Below, piece by piece: positions 26,615 through 35,290 of a stretch of 64,000 bases of DNA (positions are counted from its first letter, which is position 1; every line of letters starts with the position of its first letter). The notes beneath the pieces were generated by a model, which was not told where the DNA came from, did not search any database, and saw nothing but the letters and a program-made list of their open reading frames with translations. The stretch is from positions 1 to 64,000 of the forward strand of contig NZ_JAIVLH010000006.1 of NCBI RefSeq assembly GCF_020524345.1. The letters run 5' to 3'. The position numbers were made by a program, and so were the translations under genes. The stretch is from Metabacillus niabensis. GTDB lineage: Bacteria; Bacillota; Bacilli; Bacillales; Bacillaceae.

Positions 26615-27913
26615 GTGAAAAAACAGCGAATACTCATAATCTTTACAGTGGTAAGTCTGCTGCTCATGATCGGTTCAATCCTGTACCAAACTCTACAGGA
26701 CAGAGACCCATATCGTTTTTATACAGGCCTGGGACAGGAATTTGATATAGCCCCAGATGATTCACAATTAGCTTTTTCTTACTTTTTAGATGGACATGAA
26801 GCCATTTATATGTCAAATCTGGATGGATCTAATGTTACTAGATTAAGTGAGAAAATAGAAGGAAGATCCCATTCGCCAAAATTTTCACATGATGGAGAAG
26901 AACTGTTGTTTTTATCAGAGGATGATCAAGGAATTCAAACTATTACAGTTATGAATCATGATGGAAGTGACGCAAATAGATTAACGCTGGATGGTCTTCA
27001 CGTAACAGATGCTGTCTTCGCCTCTGACAATGAGACAATATTCTTTACTGCAATGCTAGCCTCTGAGGTAGGAAAATTAGAAGGTGAAACAAAGGAAGGG
27101 TATGATCTTTATCAAGTAGATCGTGCAAGTGGTCAAATTGAACAACTGACAGATAAAGACCATTTTTCAATGAATAACCTGTCCATCTCGACTGATGGAG
27201 AAACCTTGTATTATGGTTTATTTGAAAGTAATGAACAGCCTGTTGCCTATTCTTTAAAGAAAAAAACCGAAACACCTGTTGCACAAGTCAGTGGTGATAT
27301 GTATTCTTCTGTTTTTTCCGAAGATGGAAGTTTACTCGCTTATACAGCAGTAACTGAGCAATCAAAGAATAGTAGCTTGTTTCATTATGAATTGTTCTTA
27401 AAAAATGTGGAAAGTAATAAAGTGAAGCAGTTAACAGATTTACAAGCCAATGTGCAGTCACCGGTCTTTTTGCATAAGGCAGATCATATTGCATTTCTAC
27501 AGTATGAAAATTGGCCTGATGAACCTGAAGAATTTCAATTAATGTCAGTCTCTCTCGAGGGTGATGTAAAGCCGGAGTTAATTGATCTTGGACTTCCTGT
27601 CTCAAGTGAAACGTATATTATTCCTAAGACAATAGATTTTTTGTTAAGTGAACAAGCTATTGCCGTGTACTATTTTCTCTTTTTTGTCGGACTGATCCTG
27701 GTTGCCAAGAGAAGATCGGGGAGAGTTTATTTGCCTTCATTGATTAGTCTTGCTCTTTCTGTACTTACGTTTGTTGGCAGCTTTGTTGTTGGATTTTTGA
27801 CAAATCCATGGTATGGAATAGGCTTGAGTATTGTGGCTATTACAATGTTTGTTTGTTCGCTCTTTCTTATAGTGGTTTCATTTATTATAAAAAGATTTAC
27901 TGGAAAATCCTAA
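26615..27913 (+). CDS. Membrane-anchored TolB/PD40-like beta-propeller protein
   Basis: A 432-aa protein. One membrane segment lies at residues 7-25; residues about 45-330 contain repeated PD40/WD40-like blades (for example FDIAPDDSQLAFSYF, SPKFSHDGEELLFLSE, SSVFSEDGSLLAYTA); three hydrophobic helices follow at about 345-425. The propeller is therefore probably outside the membrane. Such domains bind proteins or peptides; no specific role is known. GTG 26615 follows AAGGAAGGAG. It is a single-gene unit with its own terminator. Confidence 0.75.
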   Translation: MKKQRILIIFTVVSLLLMIGSILYQTLQDRDPYRFYTGLGQEFDIAPDDSQLAFSYFLDGHEAIYMSNLDGSNVTRLSEKIEGRSHSPKFSHDGEELLFLSEDDQGIQTITVMNHDGSDANRLTLDGLHVTDAVFASDNETIFFTAMLASEVGKLEGETKEGYDLYQVDRASGQIEQLTDKDHFSMNNLSISTDGETLYYGLFESNEQPVAYSLKKKTETPVAQVSGDMYSSVFSEDGSLLAYTAVTEQSKNSSLFHYELFLKNVESNKVKQLTDLQANVQSPVFLHKADHIAFLQYENWPDEPEEFQLMSVSLEGDVKPELIDLGLPVSSETYIIPKTIDFLLSEQAIAVYYFLFFVGLILVAKRRSGRVYLPSLISLALSVLTFVGSFVVGFLTNPWYGIGLSIVAITMFVCSLFLIVVSFIIKRFTGKS

Positions 27914-27945
27914 GGAAATAATCATTTCTTTAGGATTTTTGTTAT
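27904..27945 (+). terminator. Terminator after the propeller gene
   Basis: AAAATCCTAAGGAAA and TTTCTTTAGGATTTTT around a short loop; overlaps the stop codon. Confidence 0.85.
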
Positions 27946-28004
27946 TTTTACAAGCTATTTGTGAATAGGGTTAAGCGAAGTAATTGAATGAGGGAGGGCC
28001 GTTC

Positions 28005-28910
28005 ATGTATCCATATCCTGTTTATCCGTATTATGGCCAAAAACAACAAACAAAGATGCAGCCGATTGTATTTCCTCCGCAACATCAAAATCGCCAACCT
28101 GGTTTTGAATATGAAATGAATCCTCCGCCGATATCAGAATGGGAAGGGTATAAGGGAAGTGGAAAGTTAAAGAATAAGGTGGCGATTATAACAGGAGGGG
28201 ATAGTGGGATCGGAAGAGCAGTTGCTTATGCATTTGCGAAAGAGGGAGCTGCAGTTGTCATTCCTTATTATAATGAGCATCAAGATGCCAGGACAACGAA
28301 GCACAGAATTGAGGAGTTGGGTGGAAAATGCTTATTATTTTCAGGAGATCTGTCCCGGGAGCAAACGTCTTATGAAGTTGTAAAATTGGCCATTGGAACC
28401 TTTGGCCGCTTGGACATTGTGGTAAATAATCATGCTGTACAATTTGTACAGAAAAGTATTTTGGATATTTCGGCCGAGCAACTGGAAAGAACGTTTAAAA
28501 CGAATATTTTTGCCTTTTTTTACATGGTAAAAGCATGCTTGCCTTATTTACAAAAGGGGAGCTCCATCATTAATACAACATCCGTAACAGCGTATGAAGG
28601 AAATAAAACTTTAATTGATTATTCTGCAACAAAAGGAGCGATCACAACATTTACAAGATCTTTATCCTTATCACTTGTGGATAAAGGAATAAGGGTGAAC
28701 GGTGTAGCACCTGGTCCGATCTGGACTCCGTTAATTCCGGCGAGTTTTTCAGCGAAAAATGTATCAACCTTTGGTTCTGATTCGGAAATGAAAAGACCGG
28801 GGCAACCTTTTGAGCTTGCACCTGCATATGTGTATCTTGCATCAGATGATTCACGCTATGTTACAGGTCAGGTATTACACGTAAATGGAGGTCAATTTCG
28901 TACTTCGTAA
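28005..28910 (+). CDS. SDR-family oxidoreductase (general-stress type)
   Basis: A 301-aa short-chain dehydrogenase with a 45-residue Pro/Tyr/Gln-rich extension (YPYPVYPYYGQKQQ) before the fold. NAD(P)-binding motif TGGDSGIGRA, NNHA motif, catalytic Ser in INTTSVTAYEG and Tyr-x3-Lys in YSATKGA are intact. It resembles B. subtilis YhxD/YdaD general-stress dehydrogenases, whose substrates are unknown. ATG 28005 follows GGGAGGG; a TTG at 27984 is less likely. It is followed by the DnaA-box cluster. Confidence 0.82.
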   Translation: MYPYPVYPYYGQKQQTKMQPIVFPPQHQNRQPGFEYEMNPPPISEWEGYKGSGKLKNKVAIITGGDSGIGRAVAYAFAKEGAAVVIPYYNEHQDARTTKHRIEELGGKCLLFSGDLSREQTSYEVVKLAIGTFGRLDIVVNNHAVQFVQKSILDISAEQLERTFKTNIFAFFYMVKACLPYLQKGSSIINTTSVTAYEGNKTLIDYSATKGAITTFTRSLSLSLVDKGIRVNGVAPGPIWTPLIPASFSAKNVSTFGSDSEMKRPGQPFELAPAYVYLASDDSRYVTGQVLHVNGGQFRTS

Positions 28911-28937
28911 GGAGAACTTAGTTACGAAAAAACGCCC

Positions 28938-29159
28938 TGTGAATAACTTGTTTATAGGAGATAATAGTCCTATATATATTGTGGCGAACGAATGTACCCA
29001 CACAAAATGTGGATAGAAATTGTGGATATGTTGATAACTTTTGTGGATAAGTTGTTGTTAACTGGATAATAAGCTGTTAATATCTAAATTTTTACGTTAT
29101 AAAAGGTAAATACCTCAAAAAATATCAACAATTCGCAAATGAAAGCGTAGTTATCCACA
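28938..29159. promoter_or_regulatory. Cluster of DnaA-box-like 9-mers
   Basis: Within 222 bp there are two perfect boxes (TGTGGATAA at 29042; TTATCCACA at 29151) and four with one mismatch (TGTGAATAA 28938, TGTGGATAG 29008, TGTGGATAT 29021, TGTTGATAA 29029). Surrounding DNA is AT-rich and without a gene. DnaA-box clusters near oriC act in B. subtilis as DnaA-titrating sites that restrain initiation. Together with 28911-29277 nothing else is seen. Confidence 0.75.
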
Positions 29160-29277
29160 ATTGAAAAATAAAATTTGAAGTATTTGAGGAGACCGATTAT
29201 AAAAAGGTCCTTTTATATTTGAATGAACAATTTTAATTTGACGCACGATAAGTAGTATCTACTTCAAAGGACGTGTC

Positions 29278-30192
29278 ATGATGTCAAAGAATACATATGA
29301 ATGTTTGATCGTTGGGGCAGGAATAGCCGGTTTGCAGGCGGCTATTCAATTAGGGAGATATATGCATAAGGTAGTAGTAATTGATTCTGAAGATGGAAGG
29401 TCAAACTTATGCAGAGGCTATCATAATATGTTGGGATGGCCGGATGGTGTAAGTGGTGAAACCCTTAGGGAATTAGGGAAGAAACAAGCATCACAATATG
29501 GAATTGAATTTATAAAAGATTATGTTATCGAAGCAAAGAAAGATCAAGAAAGAATAACGGTGAAAACGAAATCAGGTAAAATGTATGAATCCACAACACT
29601 TTTGTTATCCACAGGAATAAAAGATCGAATACCCGAGATTAAAAACATAAACCCGTGTTTAGGTGTTTCCATCTATGTTTGTCCGGATTGTGATGGCTAT
29701 GAGGTAAGGAATCAGCATGTTCTCCTGTTAGGATCAGGGAAAACAGGTGCAAATTTAGCGATAACTCTTACTTATTGGACAGACAAGATTACGTTCATTA
29801 ATCATGATGGAGGAATAGAGCCGCCATTATTAAATGAGCTTAAGCAAAAGAACATAGCTGTTATCAATGAAGAGATTGATGGGATTATCACTGAAAATGA
29901 ATCCGACTTTAAAGGTGTGACATTAAAAAATGGACAAATCGTTCATGGTGATAAAGGATTTATCGGATTTGGCGGAAATGCTGTTCATTCGGAGCTTGCA
30001 AAACAATTAGGAGTAGAGAGGCTTGAAAACAAACATGTCCTTGTAGATCCTCGAACAAAGGAAACAAATATAACAAATGTATGGGCAGCAGGAGATCTTA
30101 TTGCCCACTCAGAGCAAGTGACGATCGCGATGGCAGACGGATGTCAGGCAGCGATATGGATTCATAAACGACTATTGAAAAATAATAAGTGA
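29278..30192 (+). CDS. Thioredoxin-reductase-like FAD/NAD(P) oxidoreductase
   Basis: A 304-aa flavoprotein of the thioredoxin reductase superfamily. The FAD motif is at the N-terminus (IVGAGIAGLQAA), the redox-active-type pair is C-P-D-C in VCPDCDGYE, the NADPH motif is LLGSGKTGANLA, and ATGD-like AAGDL ends the fold. The spacing resembles TrxB but the CxxC is CPDC, not CATC, and the length is shorter, so it may reduce another partner or act as a ferredoxin/dithiol oxidoreductase. Two adjacent ATG codons (29278, 29281) are possible, with AAAGGA upstream. No terminator is seen before the next small gene. Confidence 0.78.
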   Translation: MMSKNTYECLIVGAGIAGLQAAIQLGRYMHKVVVIDSEDGRSNLCRGYHNMLGWPDGVSGETLRELGKKQASQYGIEFIKDYVIEAKKDQERITVKTKSGKMYESTTLLLSTGIKDRIPEIKNINPCLGVSIYVCPDCDGYEVRNQHVLLLGSGKTGANLAITLTYWTDKITFINHDGGIEPPLLNELKQKNIAVINEEIDGIITENESDFKGVTLKNGQIVHGDKGFIGFGGNAVHSELAKQLGVERLENKHVLVDPRTKETNITNVWAAGDLIAHSEQVTIAMADGCQAAIWIHKRLLKNNK

Positions 30193-30264
30193 AATCTCTG
30201 TTTTCCTTCTTCATGATGTTTTGTATCATAGAGAGAATAGGAATCAATAAGGGAGAGGTTGGAC

Positions 30265-30519
30265 TTGAAAAAGGAAATTGAGGAATTGTACGATGAAGTC
30301 TATGAGAAACTGGCTGAATATCATCAAAAGTCTTTTGACTACACAGAAAAGCTTTCTGAATACCCAATCACCCAATCTGAAGAAGTGACAGAGAAGCTGG
30401 AAAGAATCGAATTTGCCTTGCAAGCGGCTAAGGATATTTTAGAAAATATCATGACACCTGGAACAAAGATGACGATTATGCATCAAAAAGGGACCATTCA
30501 AATAGATCTAAATAATTGA
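30265..30519 (+). CDS. Small hypothetical protein, 84 aa
   Basis: A short acidic protein, largely helical: KKEIEELYDEVYEKLAEYHQ, then a probable coiled coil ERIEFALQAAKDILEN, and a short beta-like end (KMTIMHQKGTIQIDL). No cysteine, signal or membrane segment. TTG 30265 is the best start, as GGGAG lies 9 nt upstream; TTG 30259 is too close. I do not recognise the family. It stands 72 bp behind the flavoprotein gene and may be cotranscribed with it. Confidence 0.65.
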   Translation: MKKEIEELYDEVYEKLAEYHQKSFDYTEKLSEYPITQSEEVTEKLERIEFALQAAKDILENIMTPGTKMTIMHQKGTIQIDLNN

Positions 30520-30556
30520 GAGAAGAGTCGTTACGTCACACGCCTTTATTTTATAC

Positions 30557-30602
30557 TATTAGAAAGCATAAAATTTTTATGGATGATCGGATAAGAAAAA
30601 AG
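30557..30602 (+). repeat. Short repeat D, copy 1
   Basis: TATTAGAAAGCATAAAATTT and following bases up to GGATAAGAAAAAA match copy 2 at 36937-36979 in most of 44 positions. Both lie just after a gene end. Confidence 0.55.
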
Positions 30603-30670
30603 AGAAAATTTACACCAAGTGAATATCTAGGAATAAAATGCAAATATCTTTTAAAATATGAAGTTTTCTG

Positions 30671-30676
30671 TATAAT
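30671..30676 (+). promoter_or_regulatory. Probable -10 element of ribU
   Basis: TATAAT about 25 bp before the riboswitch; the -35 region is poor. Confidence 0.5.
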
Positions 30677-30700
30677 GAAGACATAAACAAAATAATGATC

Positions 30701-30829
30701 TATCTTCGGGGCAGGGTGAAATTCCCGATCGGCGGTATTAAGAAACTTTCTTTAAGCCCGCGAGCCTTTTAGGCAGGATTTGGTGCGATTCCAAAGCCGA
30801 CAGTATAGTCTGGATGGGAGAAGATGGAG
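30701..30829 (+). ncRNA. FMN riboswitch (RFN element)
   Basis: Conserved core strings are present in the right order: ATCTTCGGGGCAGGGTGAAA, TTCCCGATCGGCGGT, AGCCCGCGAGCC, GATTTGGTGCGATTCC, AAAGCCGACAGT and GATGGGAGAAGATGGAGG. FMN binding should favour the downstream terminator and shut off ribU. Confidence 0.97.
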
Positions 30830-30884
30830 GTTCAGCTAACGTTTAAAAAATGACAAGATGAACGTTTATTTAGGATGCCTTCGT

Positions 30885-30916
30885 AACTCCCTCATATATT
30901 TGTGAGGGAGTTTTCT
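30885..30916 (+). terminator. Riboswitch expression-platform terminator
   Basis: AACTCCCTCA, loop TATATTTG, TGAGGGAGTT, then TTT. It lies 55 bp after the FMN aptamer. Confidence 0.88.
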
Positions 30917-30917
30917 A

Positions 30918-31082
30918 TCGTTTAGGAAATTATAAATTTCTTGAACTGTGGATAAGTTTCGACATCCAGCTCCAGCGCCTAGCCTCTCTTGGGTCTAGCC
31001 AATTTAGAATTGAAGGCAAAGAACGCCTTCTATTCTAAATCGTCTTATTTCCCTAGGCTGATCAAGGCGCTTGCGCTTTTGT
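30918..31082 (+). repeat. Family A repeat, copy 3 (subtype I)
   Basis: Left end CGTTTAGGAAATTATAAA, then CATCCAGCTCCAGCGCCTAG, inner hairpin TTTAGAAT/GAAGGC with GCCTTC/ATTCTAAA, and right end AAGGCGCTTGCGCTTTTG. It lies inside the ribU leader, between the riboswitch terminator and the start codon. Confidence 0.88.
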
Positions 31083-31154
31083 TCGTAGCCGCGTAAGGTA
31101 TCTTACTTGCGAACACCTCTTCCAAACGCGATGGATCAATGGAGGAGAAGACAA

Positions 31155-31715
31155 ATGATTAGAACAGAAAGATTTAGTGTAAGAACAATGGCTTCAGTTG
31201 CAATGCTTAGCAGTATATCGTATTTATTAATGCTGTTAGTTTTCCCGTTGCCGTTATTTCCTACCTTTTTATTCATTGATTTTAGTGACATTCCTGCGCT
31301 CATTGCAACCATTATGTTTGGTCCAGTGGCAGGTGTCTTAGTCGTTTTAATTAAAAATATCATTAATTTCTTAATGATGGGGAGTCCAACTGGAGTGCCT
31401 GTTGGTCACATCGCAAACTTCTTAGCAGGAGTTGTCTTTATTTTACCTACGTATTTTGTATATAAAAGAATGGAAACGAGAAAAGGAATGATGATTGCTC
31501 TGGCGGTTGGAACACTTTCAATGGCGATTATTATGAGTATATTAAACTATTTATTTATTCTTCCAGCATATACCTACTTCCTGCAGGCACCTGATATGCG
31601 CAGTTTAGTTATACCTGCAATATTACCGTTTAATGTAATAAAAGGTGTGCTGATGTCAACTATGTTTGTATTGGTATTTGTCCGGATTAAAAGTTGGATG
31701 ACGAAAGTTGCATAA
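31155..31715 (+). CDS. ribU: Riboflavin ECF transporter substrate-binding subunit RibU
   Basis: A 186-aa membrane protein with about six helices, the S component that binds riboflavin and works with the energy-coupling EcfA-EcfA'-EcfT module encoded elsewhere. Typical features are the early FLFIDFSDIPALIATIMFGP and KNIINFLMMGSPTGVPVGHIANF. ATG 31155 follows GGAGGAG; an ATG at 31107 is less likely. Control by the FMN riboswitch upstream fits its role. Its leader is lengthened by about 240 bp, mostly repeat A. Confidence 0.94.
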   Translation: MIRTERFSVRTMASVAMLSSISYLLMLLVFPLPLFPTFLFIDFSDIPALIATIMFGPVAGVLVVLIKNIINFLMMGSPTGVPVGHIANFLAGVVFILPTYFVYKRMETRKGMMIALAVGTLSMAIIMSILNYLFILPAYTYFLQAPDMRSLVIPAILPFNVIKGVLMSTMFVLVFVRIKSWMTKVA

Positions 31716-31728
31716 AAGAACTATGGCA

Positions 31729-31759
31729 TCCCCAGTGATTTACTGGGGACTATTTTTTT
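31729..31759 (+). terminator. Terminator after ribU
   Basis: TCCCCAGT, loop GATT, ACTGGGGA, then seven T after ACTA. Confidence 0.88.
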
Positions 31760-31861
31760 GCCGAAAAAGCTATCATCAGGGAAACGAGATAAATTTTGCA
31801 GGATTGGCCGCTTTTTTGCATCTTTTATTAAAAGTTTATAAACGATAACATGTGAATCAAC

Positions 31862-32716
31862 CTAAACAGTATGTCTCTCTTGCCTAATTTCCCCTGGTGA
31901 TTTCCCGGTAAGCTTGCGGGTGATCTTATTTAAATAATTCGCATTTTTATAACCAACTAATTGTGCAATTTCATCAACAGTATATCTTGTATGCTGCAAA
32001 AGCTCGATGGCCTTTTGTAAGCGAATATTTGTTAAATATTGAATAGGGGTTGTCCCGGTTTCTTCTTTAAACAATCTTGTAAAGTGATACTTTGATAATT
32101 TTGAAGCCTCTGCCATTTCCTCTGCTCCAATATCATCCTGGTAATAGTTTTGGGCGAATAAAACAGCGCTTATAATTCCTTCTGACCAATCCTCCATAAA
32201 TTTATCCACTGTTTTTAAGGATAAAGATAATTCCATTAAAAATTGATAGGCAATGCTTGAGCCATGGTAGGCATTGGTTATTTTTTTTTCGATTGAATCA
32301 TCGTAAATTTGCTTAAGCAGTTTAATGAGCGTTGACTCTGGATGGAAGCGAACAACCTGGTTGTCGGATTTTTTTACCTGCTCCCAACAACGCTTTGCTT
32401 CGTTTCCGTATAAGGTTAAATAGAGAAACTCCCATTTTGTTGATTGTTCAGGTAAATAATAACGATAGTTGCTTGGACTGTTCACAATAAACGCATGACC
32501 TGCTTTTAGTTGATGAATCTTTCCATCAATATTGATTTCACCATGTCCTGATAACGTATATTGAAAAATGTATTTATCTTGGTCTTTTCTTTCCGTACCG
32601 CTCCAAGAATAAATAGAAGAATCCTGTTCATCCCAACCAACAGACCAAATTTGTGCAACTTTGTTCACATTAGGCTCATTAAACCGAAAAACAATTGCGC
32701 CCTTTTTCTTTTCCAT
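31862..32716 (-). CDS. AraC-family transcriptional regulator
   Basis: A 284-aa regulator with an N-terminal cupin-like sensor (about 15-150; YTLSGHGEINIDGKIHQLKAGHAFIV) and a C-terminal double helix-turn-helix (about 185-284; ASKLSKYHFTRLFKEETG, TVDEIAQLVGYKNANYLNKI). ATG 32716 is preferred over an ATG at 32812 because AAAGGGGG lies just upstream. It is divergent from galKET, so it is the best candidate for a sugar-responsive activator of that operon. This architecture is common among regulators of alpha- and beta-galactoside use. The inducer is unknown. Confidence 0.87.
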   Translation of the reverse strand: MEKKKGAIVFRFNEPNVNKVAQIWSVGWDEQDSSIYSWSGTERKDQDKYIFQYTLSGHGEINIDGKIHQLKAGHAFIVNSPSNYRYYLPEQSTKWEFLYLTLYGNEAKRCWEQVKKSDNQVVRFHPESTLIKLLKQIYDDSIEKKITNAYHGSSIAYQFLMELSLSLKTVDKFMEDWSEGIISAVLFAQNYYQDDIGAEEMAEASKLSKYHFTRLFKEETGTTPIQYLTNIRLQKAIELLQHTRYTVDEIAQLVGYKNANYLNKITRKLTGKSPGEIRQERHTV

Positions 32717-32869
32717 AGCAAAAAAATCCCCCTTTCTTACCCTTTTTTGTTGAGGTGAGCAAAAAAAGACTGAAGTATGATCGTAAAACGTATTAAATAT
32801 AGCTATATTCATTGTGTTTAAATGAAACTTCTAAGCAAATAAGTGCTAATTTATAAAATAATTTTACCA

Positions 32870-32898
32870 TTGTTCCAGGTAAAAATGGAACTTACAAT
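32870..32898 (+). promoter_or_regulatory. Candidate galK promoter
   Basis: TTGTTC, 17-bp spacer, TACAAT: a plausible vegetative promoter with a weak -35. Confidence 0.45.
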
Positions 32899-32901
32899 AA
32901 A

Positions 32902-32913
32902 GATAACGTTATC
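32902..32913. promoter_or_regulatory. Perfect 12-bp palindrome before galK
   Basis: GATAACGTTATC, with a central CG as in LacI/GalR-type operators, placed at the expected transcription start of galK. No LacI-family gene is in the window. Confidence 0.55.
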
Positions 32914-32947
32914 ACAAACAAAAACGCGAGATGAAGGGTGATTTCCA

Positions 32948-34123
32948 ATGACAGAACAATTACTACAACAATTTAAACAGATATTCAACACAGATCAGCC
33001 TGTACGCACTTTTTTTGCGCCAGGCCGAGTGAATTTAATAGGAGAACATACAGATTATAATGGAGGTCATGTGTTTCCATGTGCGTTAACGTTTGGGACA
33101 TACGCATTAGTTGCACCAAGAAATGACCAATCTATTCGTCTGTACTCAGTCAATTTTCCAAATGTAGGAATCATTGAACTATCAACTCAAGAGCAGCTTG
33201 AACTTCAAAAAGAGCATGATTGGGCCAACTACCCAAAAGGTGTGATGAAAGAGTTCACAGATCGAGGCAATCAGCTAAATACAGGATTTGATATTTTATA
33301 CTACGGTAATATCCCGAATGGTGCAGGATTATCCTCTTCAGCATCTATTGAACTTGTTACAGCAGTTGCTTTACAATCAATCTTGGAAACAACGTTCAGC
33401 AGTGTGGATCTTGTTAAAATGAGTCAGCATGCAGAAAATGAATTTATCGGCGTTAGCTGTGGCATTATGGATCAATTTGCAATCGGAATGGGAAAAGAAG
33501 ACCATGCGATCTTGTTAAATTGTCAAACGCTTGACTATCAATATAGCCCGATAGTTCTTGAGGATGCTTCACTTGTTATTGCCAACACAAACAAACGCAG
33601 AACACTTGCAGACTCGAAATACAATGAAAGACGCTCAGAATGTGAACGTGCTCTTTCACAATTGCAAAAGGAATTATCGATTCAATCTCTTGGCGACCTA
33701 ACACCTGAGCAATTTGAACAACATCGCCATTTAATTGAAAACGAAGTTGATCAAAAGCGTGCAAAACATGCTGTTTATGAAAATGCGAGAACGATTCTAG
33801 CAGTTGAAAAACTTCAACAAGGTGATATTGAAAGTTTTGGTCAATTAATGTGTGATTCTCACACATCTTTACGAGATGATTATGAGGTAACCGGTTTTGA
33901 GCTTGATACTTTAGTAGAAGCAGCCCTTAGCCAAGAAGGTGTCATTGGCTCAAGAATGACAGGAGCAGGCTTTGGAGGTTGTACAGTATCAATTGTGAAA
34001 AATGATAAGATTGAAGAATTCATTCAAGAAGTAGGCAAACGCTATAACGAAAAAACAGGATTAACGGCTGATTTTTACGTAGCGAATGTTGGCGATGGAG
34101 CAAAAGAAATAAACATGAACTAA
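32948..34123 (+). CDS. galK: Galactokinase
   Basis: A 391-aa GHMP kinase that phosphorylates galactose to galactose 1-phosphate, the first Leloir step. Galactose-binding signature [19 protein letters not shown] is near residue 27, the ATP-binding GHMP motif is [12 protein letters not shown], and the third motif is [15 protein letters not shown] near the C-terminus. Length equals the B. subtilis enzyme within one residue. ATG 32948 follows GAAGGGTG. First gene of galKET. Confidence 0.96.
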   Translation: MTEQLLQQFKQIFNTDQPVRTFFAPGRVNLIGEHTDYNGGHVFPCALTFGTYALVAPRNDQSIRLYSVNFPNVGIIELSTQEQLELQKEHDWANYPKGVMKEFTDRGNQLNTGFDILYYGNIPNGAGLSSSASIELVTAVALQSILETTFSSVDLVKMSQHAENEFIGVSCGIMDQFAIGMGKEDHAILLNCQTLDYQYSPIVLEDASLVIANTNKRRTLADSKYNERRSECERALSQLQKELSIQSLGDLTPEQFEQHRHLIENEVDQKRAKHAVYENARTILAVEKLQQGDIESFGQLMCDSHTSLRDDYEVTGFELDTLVEAALSQEGVIGSRMTGAGFGGCTVSIVKNDKIEEFIQEVGKRYNEKTGLTADFYVANVGDGAKEINMN

Positions 34124-34142
34124 ACAATTGGAGGATGAAAAG

Positions 34143-35132
34143 ATGGCAGTATTAGTTTGCGGTGGAGCAGGATATATCGGTAGTCACGCGGTTTCCGAGC
34201 TGTTAGATCGAAATGAAGAGGTTGTGGTGGTTGATAATCTTCAAAAGGGACATCTACCGGCTGTTTTAGAAGGAGTGAAATTTTACAACGGTGATTTACG
34301 TGATGAAGCATTCTTAAAAAACGTTTTCCAAGAAAATGATATCGAAGCAGTCATCCACTTTGCTGCTGATTCACTAGTAGGCGAAAGTGTTGAAAAACCA
34401 CTTCAATACTATGAAAACAATGTGTATGGAACAATGTGCCTTTTAAAGGTGATACAAGAGTTTGGTGTAAAGAAAATTGTCTTTTCATCAACGGCTGCAA
34501 CCTATGGTGAGGCAGAAAATATTCCAATCGTTGAGACAGATCCTACTGTTCCAACAAATCCATATGGTGAAACAAAGCTTGCAGTTGAAAAAATGCTGAA
34601 GTGGAGTGAACAGGCATACGGGTTAAAATATGTCGTTCTTCGCTATTTCAATGTTGCAGGTGCTCATATGGAAGGAAAACTTGGTGAAGACCATGATCCG
34701 GAAACACACCTGATCCCAATCATTTTACAAGTAGCATTGGGAGATCGTGAGAAAATCATGATCTTTGGTGATGACTACAACACAGAAGATGGCACATGTA
34801 TAAGAGATTATATTCATGTGACAGACTTAGCGGATGCTCATATTTTAGCGATTGAAAAGCTGCGTAAAGATCATACAAGTGCTACGTATAATCTTGGAAA
34901 TGGAAACGGCTTTTCGGTAAAAGAAGTGATCGAAACAGCTCGAAAAGTAACAGGTCATCCAATCCCTGCTGAAGTTGCGCCACGTCGTGCAGGTGACCCG
35001 GCTGTATTAATTGCTTCATCCGAAAAAGCGATCAATGAGCTTGGTTGGAAACCTAAATATGCAGATCTTCACACAATGATTGAAAGCGCCTGGAACTGGT
35101 TTCAAAAGAATCCTAAAGGCTATCAAAACTAA
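34143..35132 (+). CDS. galE: UDP-glucose 4-epimerase
   Basis: A 329-aa extended SDR that interconverts UDP-galactose and UDP-glucose. It has the NAD motif [11 protein letters not shown] at the N-terminus, the active-site Ser of FSSTAATYG and the Tyr-x3-Lys of [17 protein letters not shown]-like [14 protein letters not shown] is typical. ATG 34143 follows GGAGG; an in-frame TTG at 34128 is less likely. It starts 19 bp after galK, so they are cotranscribed. Confidence 0.96.
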   Translation: MAVLVCGGAGYIGSHAVSELLDRNEEVVVVDNLQKGHLPAVLEGVKFYNGDLRDEAFLKNVFQENDIEAVIHFAADSLVGESVEKPLQYYENNVYGTMCLLKVIQEFGVKKIVFSSTAATYGEAENIPIVETDPTVPTNPYGETKLAVEKMLKWSEQAYGLKYVVLRYFNVAGAHMEGKLGEDHDPETHLIPIILQVALGDREKIMIFGDDYNTEDGTCIRDYIHVTDLADAHILAIEKLRKDHTSATYNLGNGNGFSVKEVIETARKVTGHPIPAEVAPRRAGDPAVLIASSEKAINELGWKPKYADLHTMIESAWNWFQKNPKGYQN

Positions 35133-35143
35133 ATTTCTTTTTG

Positions 35144-35266
35144 TGACATCCAGCTCCAGCGCCTAGCACCTCTAGGGTCTAGCCAATTTAGAATTGAAGG
35201 CAAAGAACACCTTCTATTCTAAATCGTCTTATTTGCCCGAGGCTGAACAAGGCGCTTGCGCTTTTG
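35144..35266 (+). repeat. Family A repeat, copy 4 (subtype I)
   Basis: CATCCAGCTCCAGCGCCTAG to AAGGCGCTTGCGCTTTTG, with the inner hairpin intact (TTTAGAAT, GAAGGC, CCTTC, ATTCTAAA). Very similar to copy 3. It lies within the gal operon, between galE and galT. Confidence 0.9.
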
Positions 35267-35290
35267 ATATAAGACGAGAGGGTGTATACC

